Shown here one piece after another: positions 24,017-33,997 of a DNA stretch of 33,997 bases. Numbering within the stretch: position 1 is the first letter of the stretch; every line of letters begins with the position of its first letter. The notes beneath the pieces were generated by a model. It saw only the letters and a program-made list of their open reading frames with translations, was not told where the DNA came from and ran no database searches. Source of the DNA: Frankiaceae bacterium. GTDB taxonomy: Bacteria; Actinomycetota; Actinomycetes; BP-191. The translations under genes and the position numbers were made by a program. The stretch lies in assembly GCA_035556555.1 (NCBI GenBank), contig DATMES010000071.1:1-33997 (forward strand). Reading direction: 5' to 3'.

Positions 24017-24649
24017 CTACCGGAAGGGGACCCCGAACAGCGCCGCCAGCTCACGGAGCGTCGTGTCGGTGTCGGTGTGGTGGACGCCGACCATCCCGGC
24101 CTCGACCGCACCCCTGACGTTGGCGCCGATGTCGTCGACGAACACGCACTGCTCCGGCGGCACGCCGAGGTCGCGCGCGACGAGCGCGTAGATCGCGGGG
24201 TCGGGCTTGCGCAGGCCGACCTCTCCGGAGATCACGACGGCGTCGAAGAGCGTGTCGAAGTGGTCGAACTCGTACGACTCCCGGTTGCCCCAGGAGTTGG
24301 AGAGCAGGCCGGTCTTGAGGCCGGACTCCCTCGCCTTGGCGACGGCGCGGAGCATGCGGCTGTCGGCACCCGCGCCCGAGAACATGCGGCGTACCAGGCC
24401 TTCCGCGGCCACGGGGCTGCCGCCGCGGGTCTTGAGCTTGGCGGCGAGCTCGCGCTCGAACTCCTCCATCGTCACGCGCCCGGTCTCGATGCCGTGAACG
24501 AGCGTGCCCTCGCCGTAGTCGGCGAAGAGCACCGAGTGCAGGTGCTCGCCGTCCACGTCCTCGTTGCGGACGAACTGCGTGAACGACTCCCGCATCGACG
24601 TCGTCAGCACGCCGCCGAAGTCGACGACGAGCGCGGTCAGGTCAGGCAC
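24017..24649 (-). CDS. HAD family phosphatase, ACAD10 N-domain type
   Basis: A 210-residue haloacid-dehalogenase hydrolase. GTG 24649 overlaps the end of the kinase gene by eight bases and gives VPDLTALVVDFGGVLT. Motif I is DFGGV: the nucleophile Asp is present, but the usual second Asp (DxD) is Gly, as in the HAD group that includes mammalian ACAD10. Motif II is GLLSNSW, the motif III Lys is in LRKPDP, and motif IV is CVFVDDIGANV. It follows the kinase in one operon and probably removes phosphate from a product or a misrouted intermediate of the pathway. The substrate is inferred only from context. Confidence 0.88.
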   Translation of the reverse strand: MPDLTALVVDFGGVLTTSMRESFTQFVRNEDVDGEHLHSVLFADYGEGTLVHGIETGRVTMEEFERELAAKLKTRGGSPVAAEGLVRRMFSGAGADSRMLRAVAKARESGLKTGLLSNSWGNRESYEFDHFDTLFDAVVISGEVGLRKPDPAIYALVARDLGVPPEQCVFVDDIGANVRGAVEAGMVGVHHTDTDTTLRELAALFGVPFR

Positions 24650-25646
24650 CGGCCACCGCCCGCGCGCGGGCCAGGAGAGCAGGCACTCCGCGGTCGAGCA
24701 GCGCGAAGAACGGGTCGTCCGTCGTGCCCGCGAGGTGCCGCGAGTACGAGCCCTCCAGGAGGATCGCGAGCTTCCAGATGGCGAGGACGACGTACGCCGT
24801 GAGGTCGGTGACGTCGCGGCCCGAGCGTTCCGCGTAGCGCGCGACCATCTCGGCGCGCGTGGGGAAGCCGGGCTCCTTGGTGACGTTGCCCGCGACCTCC
24901 GCGAACTCGTCCACCTCCCCCGGCTCGATCCAGAACGACATGAGATAGCCGAGGTCGGCGAGCGGGTCGCCGACGGTCGCCATCTCCCAGTCGAGGATCG
25001 CGGCGACGCGCGGCCCGGAGAGGACGACGTTGTCGAGCTTGTAGTCGCCGTGCACGAGGCTGCTGCCGGCGTCCATCGGGAGGTTCGTCTCGAGCCACTC
25101 CGACAGCACGTCGTAGTCGGGCAGCTCGCGGGTCTTGGCGCCCTCGCGCTGACCTCGCCAGCGCCGGAGCTGGCGGGCGAGGTAGCCGCTCGGGCGGCCG
25201 ATGCCCGCCTCGACGAACGGCTCCACCGGCGCGCTGTGCAGCTCCACCAGCGCGTCGACGAGCTCGAAGCCGATCGCGCGCCGCTCGGCCTCGCCGGCCC
25301 ACTCGGGGAGCTTCTCCCTGATGACGTCACCGGGGACGCGTTCCATCAGGTAGAACGGCGCGCCGATCACGCCGGGGTCCTCGCAGGCGACCGTCACGAC
25401 CGGCACGCGGACACCGCAACCGCTGCGCGCCAGCAGGTCCATGACGCGGTACTCGCGGATGACGTCGTGCGCCGTCGGCAGCAGCGGCCCCTCCGGCGGG
25501 CGGCGCAGGATCCACTCGCGGCCGTCGCGGCGTACGACGAACGTCAGGTTGGAGTGGCCCGCGGCGAGGCGTTCGACGGTGATGTCGCCGTCGCCGGGGA
25601 GGTGGGGGGCGGCGTAGGCGGAGAGGCGTTCCCGATCGACGAGCAC
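24642..25646 (-). CDS. APH-type phosphotransferase, ACAD10/11 kinase-domain and LvaA type
   Basis: Small-molecule kinase of the aminoglycoside-phosphotransferase fold, 334 residues. Motifs are the nucleotide-binding segment AAGHSNLTFVV, the Lys-equivalent region REWILRRPPEGPLLPTAHD, the catalytic loop VHGDYKLDN and the metal-binding ILDWEMATVGDPLADLG. All match the kinase domain of ACAD10/11. LvaA of the Pseudomonas putida levulinate pathway is described as a kinase of the same fold that phosphorylates 4-hydroxyvaleryl-CoA. GTG 25646 has AGGA eight bases upstream; a longer reading would overlap the divergent dehydrogenase start at 25673. Only 26 bases separate the two starts, so they probably share control. 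Confidence 0.9.
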   Translation of the reverse strand: MLVDRERLSAYAAPHLPGDGDITVERLAAGHSNLTFVVRRDGREWILRRPPEGPLLPTAHDVIREYRVMDLLARSGCGVRVPVVTVACEDPGVIGAPFYLMERVPGDVIREKLPEWAGEAERRAIGFELVDALVELHSAPVEPFVEAGIGRPSGYLARQLRRWRGQREGAKTRELPDYDVLSEWLETNLPMDAGSSLVHGDYKLDNVVLSGPRVAAILDWEMATVGDPLADLGYLMSFWIEPGEVDEFAEVAGNVTKEPGFPTRAEMVARYAERSGRDVTDLTAYVVLAIWKLAILLEGSYSRHLAGTTDDPFFALLDRGVPALLARARAVAGA

Positions 25647-25672
25647 GGCAGCGATCCTGACAGACTCGCGGC

Positions 25673-26890
25673 ATGGACTTCGCCCACACCCCCGAGGCAC
25701 TCGACTGGCAGGAGCGCGTCCGCGCGTTCATGGACGACAAGGTCATGCCGGCCGAGCCGGTGTACGCCGCGCAGCGCGCGTCGCTCATGGCCGAGGGCAG
25801 GGCGCACGACGTCCCGCCGGTGGTCGAGGAGCTCAAGAACGAGGCACGCGAGCGCGGCCTCTGGAACCTCTTCCTCCCCGACGTCTCAGGACTCTCGAAC
25901 CTCGCGTACGCGCCGCTCGCCGAGCTCATGGGCCGCTCCGTCGCGATCGCGCCGGAGGCCATGAACTGCAACGCCCCCGACACCGGCAACATGGAGGTGC
26001 TGCACCTGTTCGGCACGCCCGAGCAGAAGGAGCGCTGGCTCGCGCCGTTGCTCGAAGGCCGGATCCGCTCGTGCTTCGCGATGACCGAGCCCGACGTCGC
26101 GTCGTCCGACGCCACGAACATCCAGACCGCGATCGTCCGCGACGGCGACGACTACGTCGTCAACGGCCGCAAGTGGTGGATCACCGGCGCCGCCGACCCG
26201 CGCTGCGCGATCTCCATCGTCATGGGCAAGACCGACCCGGAGGCGGGCCCGTACAACCAGCAGTCGATGGTCCTCGTACCCATGGACACGCCTGGTGTCG
26301 AGGTCGTGCGCGCGCTGCCCGTGTTCGGCTACCAGGACCAGGAGGGGCACTGCGAGATCACGTTCACGGACGTGCGCGTACCCGCGTCCAACCTGATCGG
26401 CGAGGAGGGCGGCGGCTTCGCGATCGCGCAGGCGCGCCTCGGGCCGGGCCGCATCCACCACTGCATGCGCGCCATCGGCATCGCCGAGCGCGCGGTCGAG
26501 CTGATGTGTCAGCGCGCGGTGTCGCGGGTGGCGTTCGGGCGGCCGCTGGCGATGCAGGGCGTCGTCCGCGAGTGGATCGCCGAGGCGCGCATCGACATCG
26601 AGCAGGCGCGGCTGCTGGTGCTCAAGACGGCGTGGCTCATCGACACCGTCGGCTCGCGCGGCGCGGCCACCGAGATCGCGGCCATCAAGGTCGTCGTGCC
26701 GCGGATGGTCTGCCGCATCCTCGACCGCGCGATCCAGCTGCACGGCGGGGGCGGCGTCTCCGACGACTTCCCGCTGGCGATGATGTACGCCGGCATGCGC
26801 ACCCTGCGCATCGCCGACGGGCCCGACGAGGTGCACCTGCGTACGGTCGCCCGCCGCGAGCTGAAAAAGCACCTGCCTACCGGCGGCTGA
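25673..26890 (+). CDS. Acyl-CoA dehydrogenase of the ACAD10/ACAD11 type
   Basis: FAD enzyme of 405 residues. The segments [45 protein letters not shown] and [17 protein letters not shown] are the distinguishing blocks of the ACAD10/11 branch, rather than ordinary straight-chain dehydrogenases. At the usual catalytic-Glu position (EG in medium-chain enzymes) the sequence reads IADGPDEVH, with Asp. In mammals this branch works with the kinase domain to turn 4-hydroxyacyl-CoA into 2-enoyl-CoA through a 4-phospho intermediate. ATG 25673 is six bases after CAGACT and lacks a clear ribosome site. Its stop overlaps the end of the convergent CpaE-like gene by 14 bases. Confidence 0.93.
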   Translation: MDFAHTPEALDWQERVRAFMDDKVMPAEPVYAAQRASLMAEGRAHDVPPVVEELKNEARERGLWNLFLPDVSGLSNLAYAPLAELMGRSVAIAPEAMNCNAPDTGNMEVLHLFGTPEQKERWLAPLLEGRIRSCFAMTEPDVASSDATNIQTAIVRDGDDYVVNGRKWWITGAADPRCAISIVMGKTDPEAGPYNQQSMVLVPMDTPGVEVVRALPVFGYQDQEGHCEITFTDVRVPASNLIGEEGGGFAIAQARLGPGRIHHCMRAIGIAERAVELMCQRAVSRVAFGRPLAMQGVVREWIAEARIDIEQARLLVLKTAWLIDTVGSRGAATEIAAIKVVVPRMVCRILDRAIQLHGGGGVSDDFPLAMMYAGMRTLRIADGPDEVHLRTVARRELKKHLPTGG

Positions 26891-28049
26891 GCAGCCTTCT
26901 TCTCTGGGGTGGCGTCGTCCCGGCGAGGTCGTGTGCGAGGGCCTGGATCGCCTGGCGCAGAGGGGATCCGGGCGCCGCCTCGGCGAGCGTACGGCCGAGC
27001 ATGAGCGCCCGGTCGGTCGCCAGGACGTCGTACGGGAGGAATGCCCTCGGCGTCACGCCGGCGTAGCGGTCCAGGGCGGCGGCGATCTCCGTCTTCGCGT
27101 CGCCGGGCATGACGCCGTTGCGGACACGGTTGACGACGACGTCGGCGTCGCGGGTCAGCTCGCCGAGCGCGCGGACGAGACGTTGCAACGACACCGGGTC
27201 GGCGGAGCCGACGGCGAGCACGGTGTCGGCGCCGTGGAGCACGGCAAGGGTGGCGGCGTTGCGGCGCGTCTCGTCGTCGTCGAGGCAGAACGCGCAGTCG
27301 ACGACGGTGTACGCGCTCAGGCCGCGGCAGAGGTCGAGCACCACCTCGACGGCGGCGGGGCGCAGCTCGGGCCAGCGCTCGGCGCGGGTGAGGCCGGTGA
27401 GGACGCGCAGCGGACCGACGGTCCGGGCGAGCTCGGCGAGAGCGGGGCGGTCGAGCAGGCCGTTGTTGGCGAGGCGCGCGGCGGCCGCGAGGCCCGGCGC
27501 CTCGTCCAGCAGGCCGAGTGCCTGCGCGACGGCGCCGCCGTACACGTCGGCATCCACCAGGACCGCGCCGAGCTCGGCGGCGAGGTTGACGGCGAGGGTG
27601 GTGCGCCCAGGCGCTCCGGTGGGTCCCCAGACGGCGACGACCGTACCGCCGGCGGGCTCCGGCAGCGGCTCCTCGGACACCGGCGGCGGAGCGTCGTACG
27701 TGACCGCCGCGACGACCGCGTCGCCGATCACGGCGGGCGGCGCGTCGGCCGGGAGGACGTGCAGGACGCCGAGCTGGCGGAGGCGGCGTTCGGCGGGCTC
27801 GTCGGGGGCGAGGCCGACGACGGCGAGTCCGCGGACGGCGAGGCGGGACAGCGCGTCGCGGTCGAGGCGGCGTACGTCGGCCGACAGCAGCACCGCTCGT
27901 GCCGTCCCCGAGGCCGCGGCGGCGAGCAGGTCGGCGAGGTCGACACAGCGGCGTACGACCCGGACCGGCGCGCCTGGCGCCTCGAACGCCTGCACCAGCC
28001 GCGCCTCGTTCGCCGCGTCGGGCAGCGCCGTGAGGACGGGGACGGTCAC
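26877..28049 (-). CDS. Second CpaE-like (MinD/ParA-type) protein with altered P-loop
   Basis: A 390-residue protein of the CpaE/TadZ type. Residues about 1-115 form a receiver-like domain ([17 protein letters not shown]...). The ATPase-like domain begins near 134, with [23 protein letters not shown] split over the P-loop. Both lysines of the ParA signature are absent: the signature Lys is lost and the P-loop Lys is Arg (GAPGRTT). The aspartate in [12 protein letters not shown] is kept. Nucleotide hydrolysis may therefore be weak or lost. GTG 28049 overlaps the SAF gene stop by four bases. It lacks CpaF, TadB and TadC partners here, so it may serve the main Tad operon or partners elsewhere. 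Confidence 0.85.
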   Translation of the reverse strand: MTVPVLTALPDAANEARLVQAFEAPGAPVRVVRRCVDLADLLAAAASGTARAVLLSADVRRLDRDALSRLAVRGLAVVGLAPDEPAERRLRQLGVLHVLPADAPPAVIGDAVVAAVTYDAPPPVSEEPLPEPAGGTVVAVWGPTGAPGRTTLAVNLAAELGAVLVDADVYGGAVAQALGLLDEAPGLAAAARLANNGLLDRPALAELARTVGPLRVLTGLTRAERWPELRPAAVEVVLDLCRGLSAYTVVDCAFCLDDDETRRNAATLAVLHGADTVLAVGSADPVSLQRLVRALGELTRDADVVVNRVRNGVMPGDAKTEIAAALDRYAGVTPRAFLPYDVLATDRALMLGRTLAEAAPGSPLRQAIQALAHDLAGTTPPQRRRLLSRR

Positions 28050-28666
28050 GGCTGGACGCGCGCGAGGTCCAGCTCGGCGCCGCGGATCGCGGCGGCGAGG
28101 TCGAGCGCGACGGCGGGCGCGACCTCGACGAGGACGACGAAGTCGTTGCGGCCCGCCGTGAAGCCGCTCGACGGCGCGTCGACGCCGACGACGCGGACGC
28201 CGGTGGCGGCGGTGTACGTCTTCAGCTCGCCACCCTCCTTGCGGGTGGCGAGGACGTCGACGACGTCGCCGCGGCGTACCTCGCCCCCGAGGGCGTGCGC
28301 CCTCGTCAGCGGGAGGCCGACGACACGCGTGGGCTGGGTGCCCGGCTGGCCGAGCGCGCCGACCGGCAGCAGCTCGCCGTCGCCGAGCGCACGCGTGAGG
28401 ACGCGGCCGGCGGGGTCGCCGCCGCGGGCGTCGAGGTAGCGGGTGCGGTCGTCGCCGAAGAGGCGTACCCGCCGCTGGGTCAGGTCGCTCTCCGTCAGCG
28501 TCGTGCCGGCGGGGAGCGCCGTACGGACCGCCCAGACGGTGACCGACTTGTCGGCGTTGCCGACGACGGCGGCCCCGGCCACCACCGAGACGAGCATCAT
28601 GAGCAGGCCCGCGACGAGGCGGGCGTCGGTCCAGCTCGGCGTGCGCAGACGGTTCGCGTCCCCCAT
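28046..28666 (-). CDS. SAF domain protein, CpaB/RcpC-like (second copy)
   Basis: A 206-residue membrane-anchored protein with a single hydrophobic helix at about residues 17-36 (LVAGLLMMLVSVVAGAAVVG). A SAF domain follows (VWAVRTALPAGTTLTESDLTQRRV), then an RcpC-like beta region (GLPLTRAHALGGEVRRGDVVDVL). It resembles CpaB of the main Tad operon in plan but not closely in sequence. ATG 28666 sits nine bases after a good -10 (TAGTCT), so its transcript has almost no leader. It pairs with the downstream CpaE-like gene. Confidence 0.85.
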   Translation of the reverse strand: MGDANRLRTPSWTDARLVAGLLMMLVSVVAGAAVVGNADKSVTVWAVRTALPAGTTLTESDLTQRRVRLFGDDRTRYLDARGGDPAGRVLTRALGDGELLPVGALGQPGTQPTRVVGLPLTRAHALGGEVRRGDVVDVLATRKEGGELKTYTAATGVRVVGVDAPSSGFTAGRNDFVVLVEVAPAVALDLAAAIRGAELDLARVQP

Positions 28667-28675
28667 GAGGCCGGG

Positions 28676-28703
28676 AGACTACGACATTCCGGACAGTTGT
28701 CCA
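28676..28703 (-). promoter_or_regulatory. Promoter of the SAF/CpaE-like pair
   Basis: Minus-strand -35 TGGACA (28698-28703, five of six consensus bases) and -10 TAGTCT (28676-28681) with a 16-base spacer. The dyad GGACAGTTGTCC (28691-28702) covers the -35, so a bound repressor would block it. Confidence 0.6.
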
Positions 28704-28726
28704 CTCCTCAGTCCACAACTGTGGAC
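28691..28726. promoter_or_regulatory. Two dyads in the divergent SAF/HTH intergenic region
   Basis: GGACA-GT-TGTCC (28691-28702) and GTCCACA-AC-TGTGGAC (28711-28726) are both perfect inverted repeats with two-base centres, spaced about two helical turns apart. They share the word GTCCA. They lie between the SAF promoter and the -10 of the HTH gene and are good candidates for operators controlling both. TTGTCCACT (28697-28705) also matches eight of nine bases of an actinobacterial DnaA box. Confidence 0.55.
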
Positions 28727-28746
28727 GCAACCGGGGGCAACCGCGC

Positions 28747-28752
28747 GATACT
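28747..28752 (+). promoter_or_regulatory. -10 element of the HTH gene
   Basis: GATACT ends six bases before ATG 28759, a spacing that puts the transcript start at or next to the A of the start codon. There is no ribosome-binding site. The -35 is weak (TGGACG, 28722-28727, spacer 19). Confidence 0.5.
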
Positions 28753-28758
28753 GCACAC

Positions 28759-28992
28759 ATGGCGAAGCGGTTCCTCCAGCTCGCGGACGTCGCGGAGACT
28801 CTCGACATCTCTGCCGCGCAGACCTACGCGCTGGTGCGCTCCGGCGAGCTGCCGGCCATCAAGGTCGGCGGGCGCGGGCAGTGGCGCGTCGAGGAGACCG
28901 AGCTCGAGGCGTACATCCAGCGGATGTACGCGCAGACCCGCGAGTTCGTGGCGTCGCACCCGCTCGGTTCCCGGGAGAGCGACCCGGACTAG
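28759..28992 (+). CDS. BldC/excisionase-like helix-turn-helix DNA-binding protein
   Basis: A 77-residue MerR-type winged helix-turn-helix protein: FLQLADVAETLDISAAQTY (helix-turn-helix, about residues 5-23), ALVRSGELPAIKVGGRGQWRV in the wing, and ETELEAYIQRMY as the closing helix. BldC and related small regulators bind direct or inverted repeats as head-to-tail oligomers. It is divergent from the SAF/CpaE-like pair and next to two dyads, so it may regulate that pair and itself; this is inference. It overlaps the end of the next, convergent gene by four bases. Confidence 0.88.
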   Translation: MAKRFLQLADVAETLDISAAQTYALVRSGELPAIKVGGRGQWRVEETELEAYIQRMYAQTREFVASHPLGSRESDPD

Positions 28993-29483
28993 GCAGGGCG
29001 GATCGCCGCGACCGCGCGGAACGGCACCGCCGTACCGCCGAGGTCCACGTGGTCCTTGCCGACCCGCTCGATCGGGGCCGTGAGCGTACGGCCGTCGGTG
29101 AACACGCAGGTCACCGGCCCCTCGTACGCCATCCCCCGCAGCACGGACGCGATCGTGCGGGGGGCGCGGGGGCGTTCCTCGGGCTCGGTGGCCGCCTCGC
29201 CAAGGCCACTGACGCCGAGGACCGCGAGCCGCGGTACGAGCGTGTCGCCGACCGTGAGCCAGTCGCGCGCGGCGCCGGTGAGGCGGCCGCGCAGAACGCC
29301 CGCGCCGGCCGTCGTCACGGCGACGTGCGCGCCGACGTGCGCGACCAGCCGGTCGGCGAGCGTCAGCCGCGCGTGCTCGACGGCGGCGCGGTCACGTACC
29401 TCGGCGTCGAGCTCCCGGGCCTCCTCGCCGTCGAGCTCGGCCTCCAGGTCCGCGAACAGCGCGTCCCAGCGTCCACGTTCCAT
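28989..29483 (-). CDS. Conserved actinobacterial protein of unknown function
   Basis: A 164-residue soluble protein. ATG 29483 (MERGRWDALFADLEAELDG) is chosen because it begins at the conserved acidic helix; an ATG at 29540 would add 19 unconserved residues and overlap the LysM promoter. Residues about 1-50 are helical and charged, and about 50-164 are a beta-rich domain (AHVAVTTAGAGVLRGRLTG, DWLTVGDTLVPRLAVLGVSG, CVFTDGRTLTAPIERVG). Similar genes occur in many actinobacteria, often near secA, but I know no proven role. No Shine-Dalgarno was found. Confidence 0.75.
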   Translation of the reverse strand: MERGRWDALFADLEAELDGEEARELDAEVRDRAAVEHARLTLADRLVAHVGAHVAVTTAGAGVLRGRLTGAARDWLTVGDTLVPRLAVLGVSGLGEAATEPEERPRAPRTIASVLRGMAYEGPVTCVFTDGRTLTAPIERVGKDHVDLGGTAVPFRAVAAIRPA

Positions 29484-29530
29484 GGCGCGACAAGGTCCCA
29501 CCTGTAGCCACCGCAGGCAAGCACAGCCAC

Positions 29531-29559
29531 TTGACGTCAAACGTCATCGAAGGCAAACT
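29531..29559 (+). promoter_or_regulatory. Promoter with TTGACGTCAA palindrome upstream of the LysM gene
   Basis: -35 TTGACG (29531-29536), a 17-base spacer, then CAAACT (29554-29559) as -10. The -35 is inside the perfect ten-base palindrome TTGACGTCAA (29531-29540), and the word ACGTCA repeats directly after it (29541-29546). A regulator bound to either would affect this promoter. Confidence 0.45.
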
Positions 29560-29590
29560 ATCTCAAACGCAACGATCGAGGGGAGTCGGC

Positions 29591-30208
29591 GTGCGAATGC
29601 TGAGGCGGCTGGGCGCGTGTCTGACGGCGCTCGCGGCATGCGCGCTCCTCCTGGCGCGCGTCACCCCGCCGGACCTCCCGCCCTCGCTCGGCGGCCTCCC
29701 CGCGTGGCTCGCGGCGGGTCCGGTGGAGACCCGGGTCGTCGCGCTGGCGGCGCTGGCAGCGTGGGCCTGCCTGGCATGGCTGGCGTTCGTCCTGGTCGCG
29801 GTCGCTGCCGAGGCGTTCCCGCGCGGACGGGTACGCGACGCGGCCGAACGCGTCCTCGGCATCGCGGTGGTAGGGGTCGCGGCCGGGGCGCTGGCGGCGG
29901 GGCCGGCGGCGGCGGACGGCCCGTTCGACCGCCCGGCCGGCCCCGCCGCCTCTCCGCCTGTGACCGCGCGCGCGGCCTCGCCTCCCGTTGCCGCGCGCGC
30001 GGCGGCCTCGCCGATGGTCGTCGTCGCCCCCGCGGACACGTTGTGGGGCATCGCGGCGCGCCGGCTCGGCGCCCGCGCCACCGCGGCGCTCACCGCGGCG
30101 ACGTGGCCTCGCTGGTACGCCGCCAACCGACCTCTCATCGGCCCCGACCCTGGGCGCCTCGTGCCAGGGCAGCCTCTGGTGCCCCCGCCCCACGGAGGAG
30201 ACCGATGA
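29591..30208 (+). CDS. Membrane protein with C-terminal LysM domain
   Basis: A 205-residue protein. GTG 29591 has GAGGGGAG five bases upstream. Two hydrophobic segments (LTALAACALLLA at about 10-21, and a longer one at about 50-75, LAALAAWACLAWLAFVLVAV) anchor it, and a third lies near residues 95-115. A Pro/Ala-rich linker leads to a LysM-like domain (VVVAPADTLWGIAARRLGA, WPRWYAANRPLIG, PGRLVPGQPLVPP) that should bind peptidoglycan. It overlaps the Rv3235-like gene by four bases. Genes of this type commonly lie near secA in actinobacteria, which suggests an envelope role. Confidence 0.82.
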   Translation: MRMLRRLGACLTALAACALLLARVTPPDLPPSLGGLPAWLAAGPVETRVVALAALAAWACLAWLAFVLVAVAAEAFPRGRVRDAAERVLGIAVVGVAAGALAAGPAAADGPFDRPAGPAASPPVTARAASPPVAARAAASPMVVVAPADTLWGIAARRLGARATAALTAATWPRWYAANRPLIGPDPGRLVPGQPLVPPPHGGDR

Positions 30209-30756
30209 CGCTCGCCACGGTCCTCGTGCCCGAGGCGACGGAGACGCCGGTGCGCGTCACGGCGCACGCGGTCCCCGACGCCGACACGGCGTACGACGAC
30301 GGCGACCCGCCCGCACGTCCGCGGCGGCCGCTGGCGCCGTTCCCCACGGCGGCGCCCGGGCTGCGGCTGGTGCCGCCACCGGACGTGCTCGACGAGGACG
30401 AGGAGGACGACTTCTTCGAGGCGGTCAAGACGCCGCGTACGGAGCTCGACGACCCGCTCCCCCGCGCGGCGATGCTGACGCGCGCCCTGCTCGAGACGAT
30501 CAACGGCATCCGGCCGCTGAACCAGCTGGCGAAGTGGGTCTCGCCCGACGTGCTGGCGATCCTCCAGTCGATGGTCGCCTCGCGCGCCGTACGTCCCGCG
30601 CCCACGGCGCTGCGCCGCGTGCTCGTCTCGGAGCCCGCGGCGGGGGTCGCGGAGGTCACCGCGATCGTGCAGCGTGGCGAACGCGCCGAGGCCCTCGCGA
30701 TCCGGCTGGAGGGCCTCGACGGCCGGTGGGTCGTGACGGCCCTCCAGCGGGCGTGA
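30205..30756 (+). CDS. Rv3235 family protein
   Basis: A 183-residue cytoplasmic protein. ATG 30205 overlaps the LysM gene TGA (ATGA), so the two are coupled. The first about 95 residues are disordered and acidic (VLDEDEEDDFFEAV). The rest is the Rv3235-type domain: RAAMLTRALLETINGIRPLNQL, KWVSPDVLAILQS, then beta strands up to GRWVVTALQRA. The family is conserved next to secA in actinobacteria, including Mycobacterium tuberculosis, and its role is unknown. Its stop is three bases from the secA stop on the other strand. Confidence 0.85.
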   Translation: MTLATVLVPEATETPVRVTAHAVPDADTAYDDGDPPARPRRPLAPFPTAAPGLRLVPPPDVLDEDEEDDFFEAVKTPRTELDDPLPRAAMLTRALLETINGIRPLNQLAKWVSPDVLAILQSMVASRAVRPAPTALRRVLVSEPAAGVAEVTAIVQRGERAEALAIRLEGLDGRWVVTALQRA

Positions 30757-30759
30757 GCG

Positions 30760-33861
<3,102 letters not shown>

Positions 33862-33867
33862 GCCCCC

Positions 33868-33873
33868 AGCGTA
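33868..33873 (-). promoter_or_regulatory. -10 element of secA
   Basis: TACGCT on the minus strand, six bases before GTG 33861. The -35 region, 17 bases further, reads ACGACC and is weak. The same hexamer serves rho. Confidence 0.5.
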
Positions 33874-33920
33874 GGCGGCTCCCGCTTCCCGGTCGTCCCT
33901 CCGGCCCGGGAACGGGTCCG

Positions 33921-33926
33921 TAACCT
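33921..33926 (+). promoter_or_regulatory. -10 element of the gene at the right edge
   Basis: TAACCT ends six bases before GTG 33933, with no ribosome-binding site between. No -35 was recognised. Divergent from the secA -10, 47 bases away. Confidence 0.45.
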
Positions 33927-33932
33927 TCCCGG

Positions 33933-33997
33933 GTGTCCCACGATCCCCATGACCCCGGCCCGGGGCTGCTCGCATTCCTCACCGAGCGGCACCTGGC
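33933..33997 (+). CDS. Probable PPOX-class (flavin/F420) oxidoreductase, 5' end only
   Basis: The first 21 codons of a gene that runs off the window. They read GTG then [10 protein letters not shown] followed by [10 protein letters not shown]. The last segment resembles the first helix of pyridoxamine-5'-phosphate-oxidase-like F420/flavin enzymes of actinobacteria, which often begin FLTERHLATL. The call rests on about ten residues, so it is tentative. Another frame (ATG near 33949) also stays open but shows no known pattern. Confidence 0.4.
   Translation, partial: MSHDPHDPGPGLLAFLTERHL

Noticed and set aside
28691-28730. A replication origin suggested by DnaA-box-like words
   Set aside because: Only one 8-of-9 match, no AT-rich unwinding region and no dnaA/dnaN genes nearby.

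Overview
The window is chromosomal DNA from a high-GC actinobacterium (Actinomycetota). The evidence is very GC-rich coding DNA, frequent GTG and TTG starts, a Rho with the long disordered insert typical of the phylum, WS/DGAT and DUF6912 genes, an Rv3235-type gene beside secA, and many starts placed only 6-7 bases after a -10-like hexamer. The genus cannot be named from sequence alone. No rRNA, tRNA, CRISPR array, insertion sequence or prophage was seen.

Layout. (1) Positions 1-8039, minus strand: a compact Tad/Flp pilus operon. In transcription order it holds a TadG-like protein, two TadE-like pseudopilins, CpaB/RcpC, CpaE/TadZ, CpaF/TadA, TadB and TadC (cut by the window edge). Neighbouring genes overlap by 1-4 bases or lie 0-3 bases apart. 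(2) 8270-10162, plus: a secreted protein with FG-GAP repeats fused to a glycerophosphodiester phosphodiesterase domain. A two-copy 50-bp intergenic repeat and the rho terminator follow. (3) 10455-14447, minus: rho with a Gln/Asn/Arg-rich insert, tryptophan 2,3-dioxygenase and an unknown protein. (4) 14643-19455, minus: pruA, a secreted alpha/beta hydrolase and two secreted proteins of unknown function. (5) 19598-22418, minus: a lipid operon of WS/DGAT acyltransferase, patatin-like lipase and DUF6912 protein. (6) 22462-23994, minus: a Fic toxin with a long zinc-finger-like C-terminal extension and its VbhA-type antitoxin. (7) 24017-26890: a HAD phosphatase and an APH-type kinase (minus), divergent from an acyl-CoA dehydrogenase (plus). 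Together they are the three domains of mammalian ACAD10 as separate genes. (8) 26877-28666, minus: a second CpaE-like/SAF pair, with a BldC-like regulator divergent from it. (9) 28989-33861: a conserved unknown protein, a LysM membrane protein, an Rv3235-like protein and secA. The first codons of a probable PPOX-class flavoprotein lie at the right edge.

How the genes work together. Region 1 would build a surface pilus, and region 8 may be a second, reduced locus of the same kind. Region 7 most likely catabolises 4-hydroxyacyl-CoAs by phosphorylation and phosphate elimination, feeding beta-oxidation; region 5 handles storage lipid. TDO and PruA are amino-acid catabolic. The points most worth following are the ACAD10-like split module, the extended Fic toxin, a perfect 14-bp inverted repeat over the pruA start codon, the paired intergenic repeats, and the recurrent leaderless-type gene starts.
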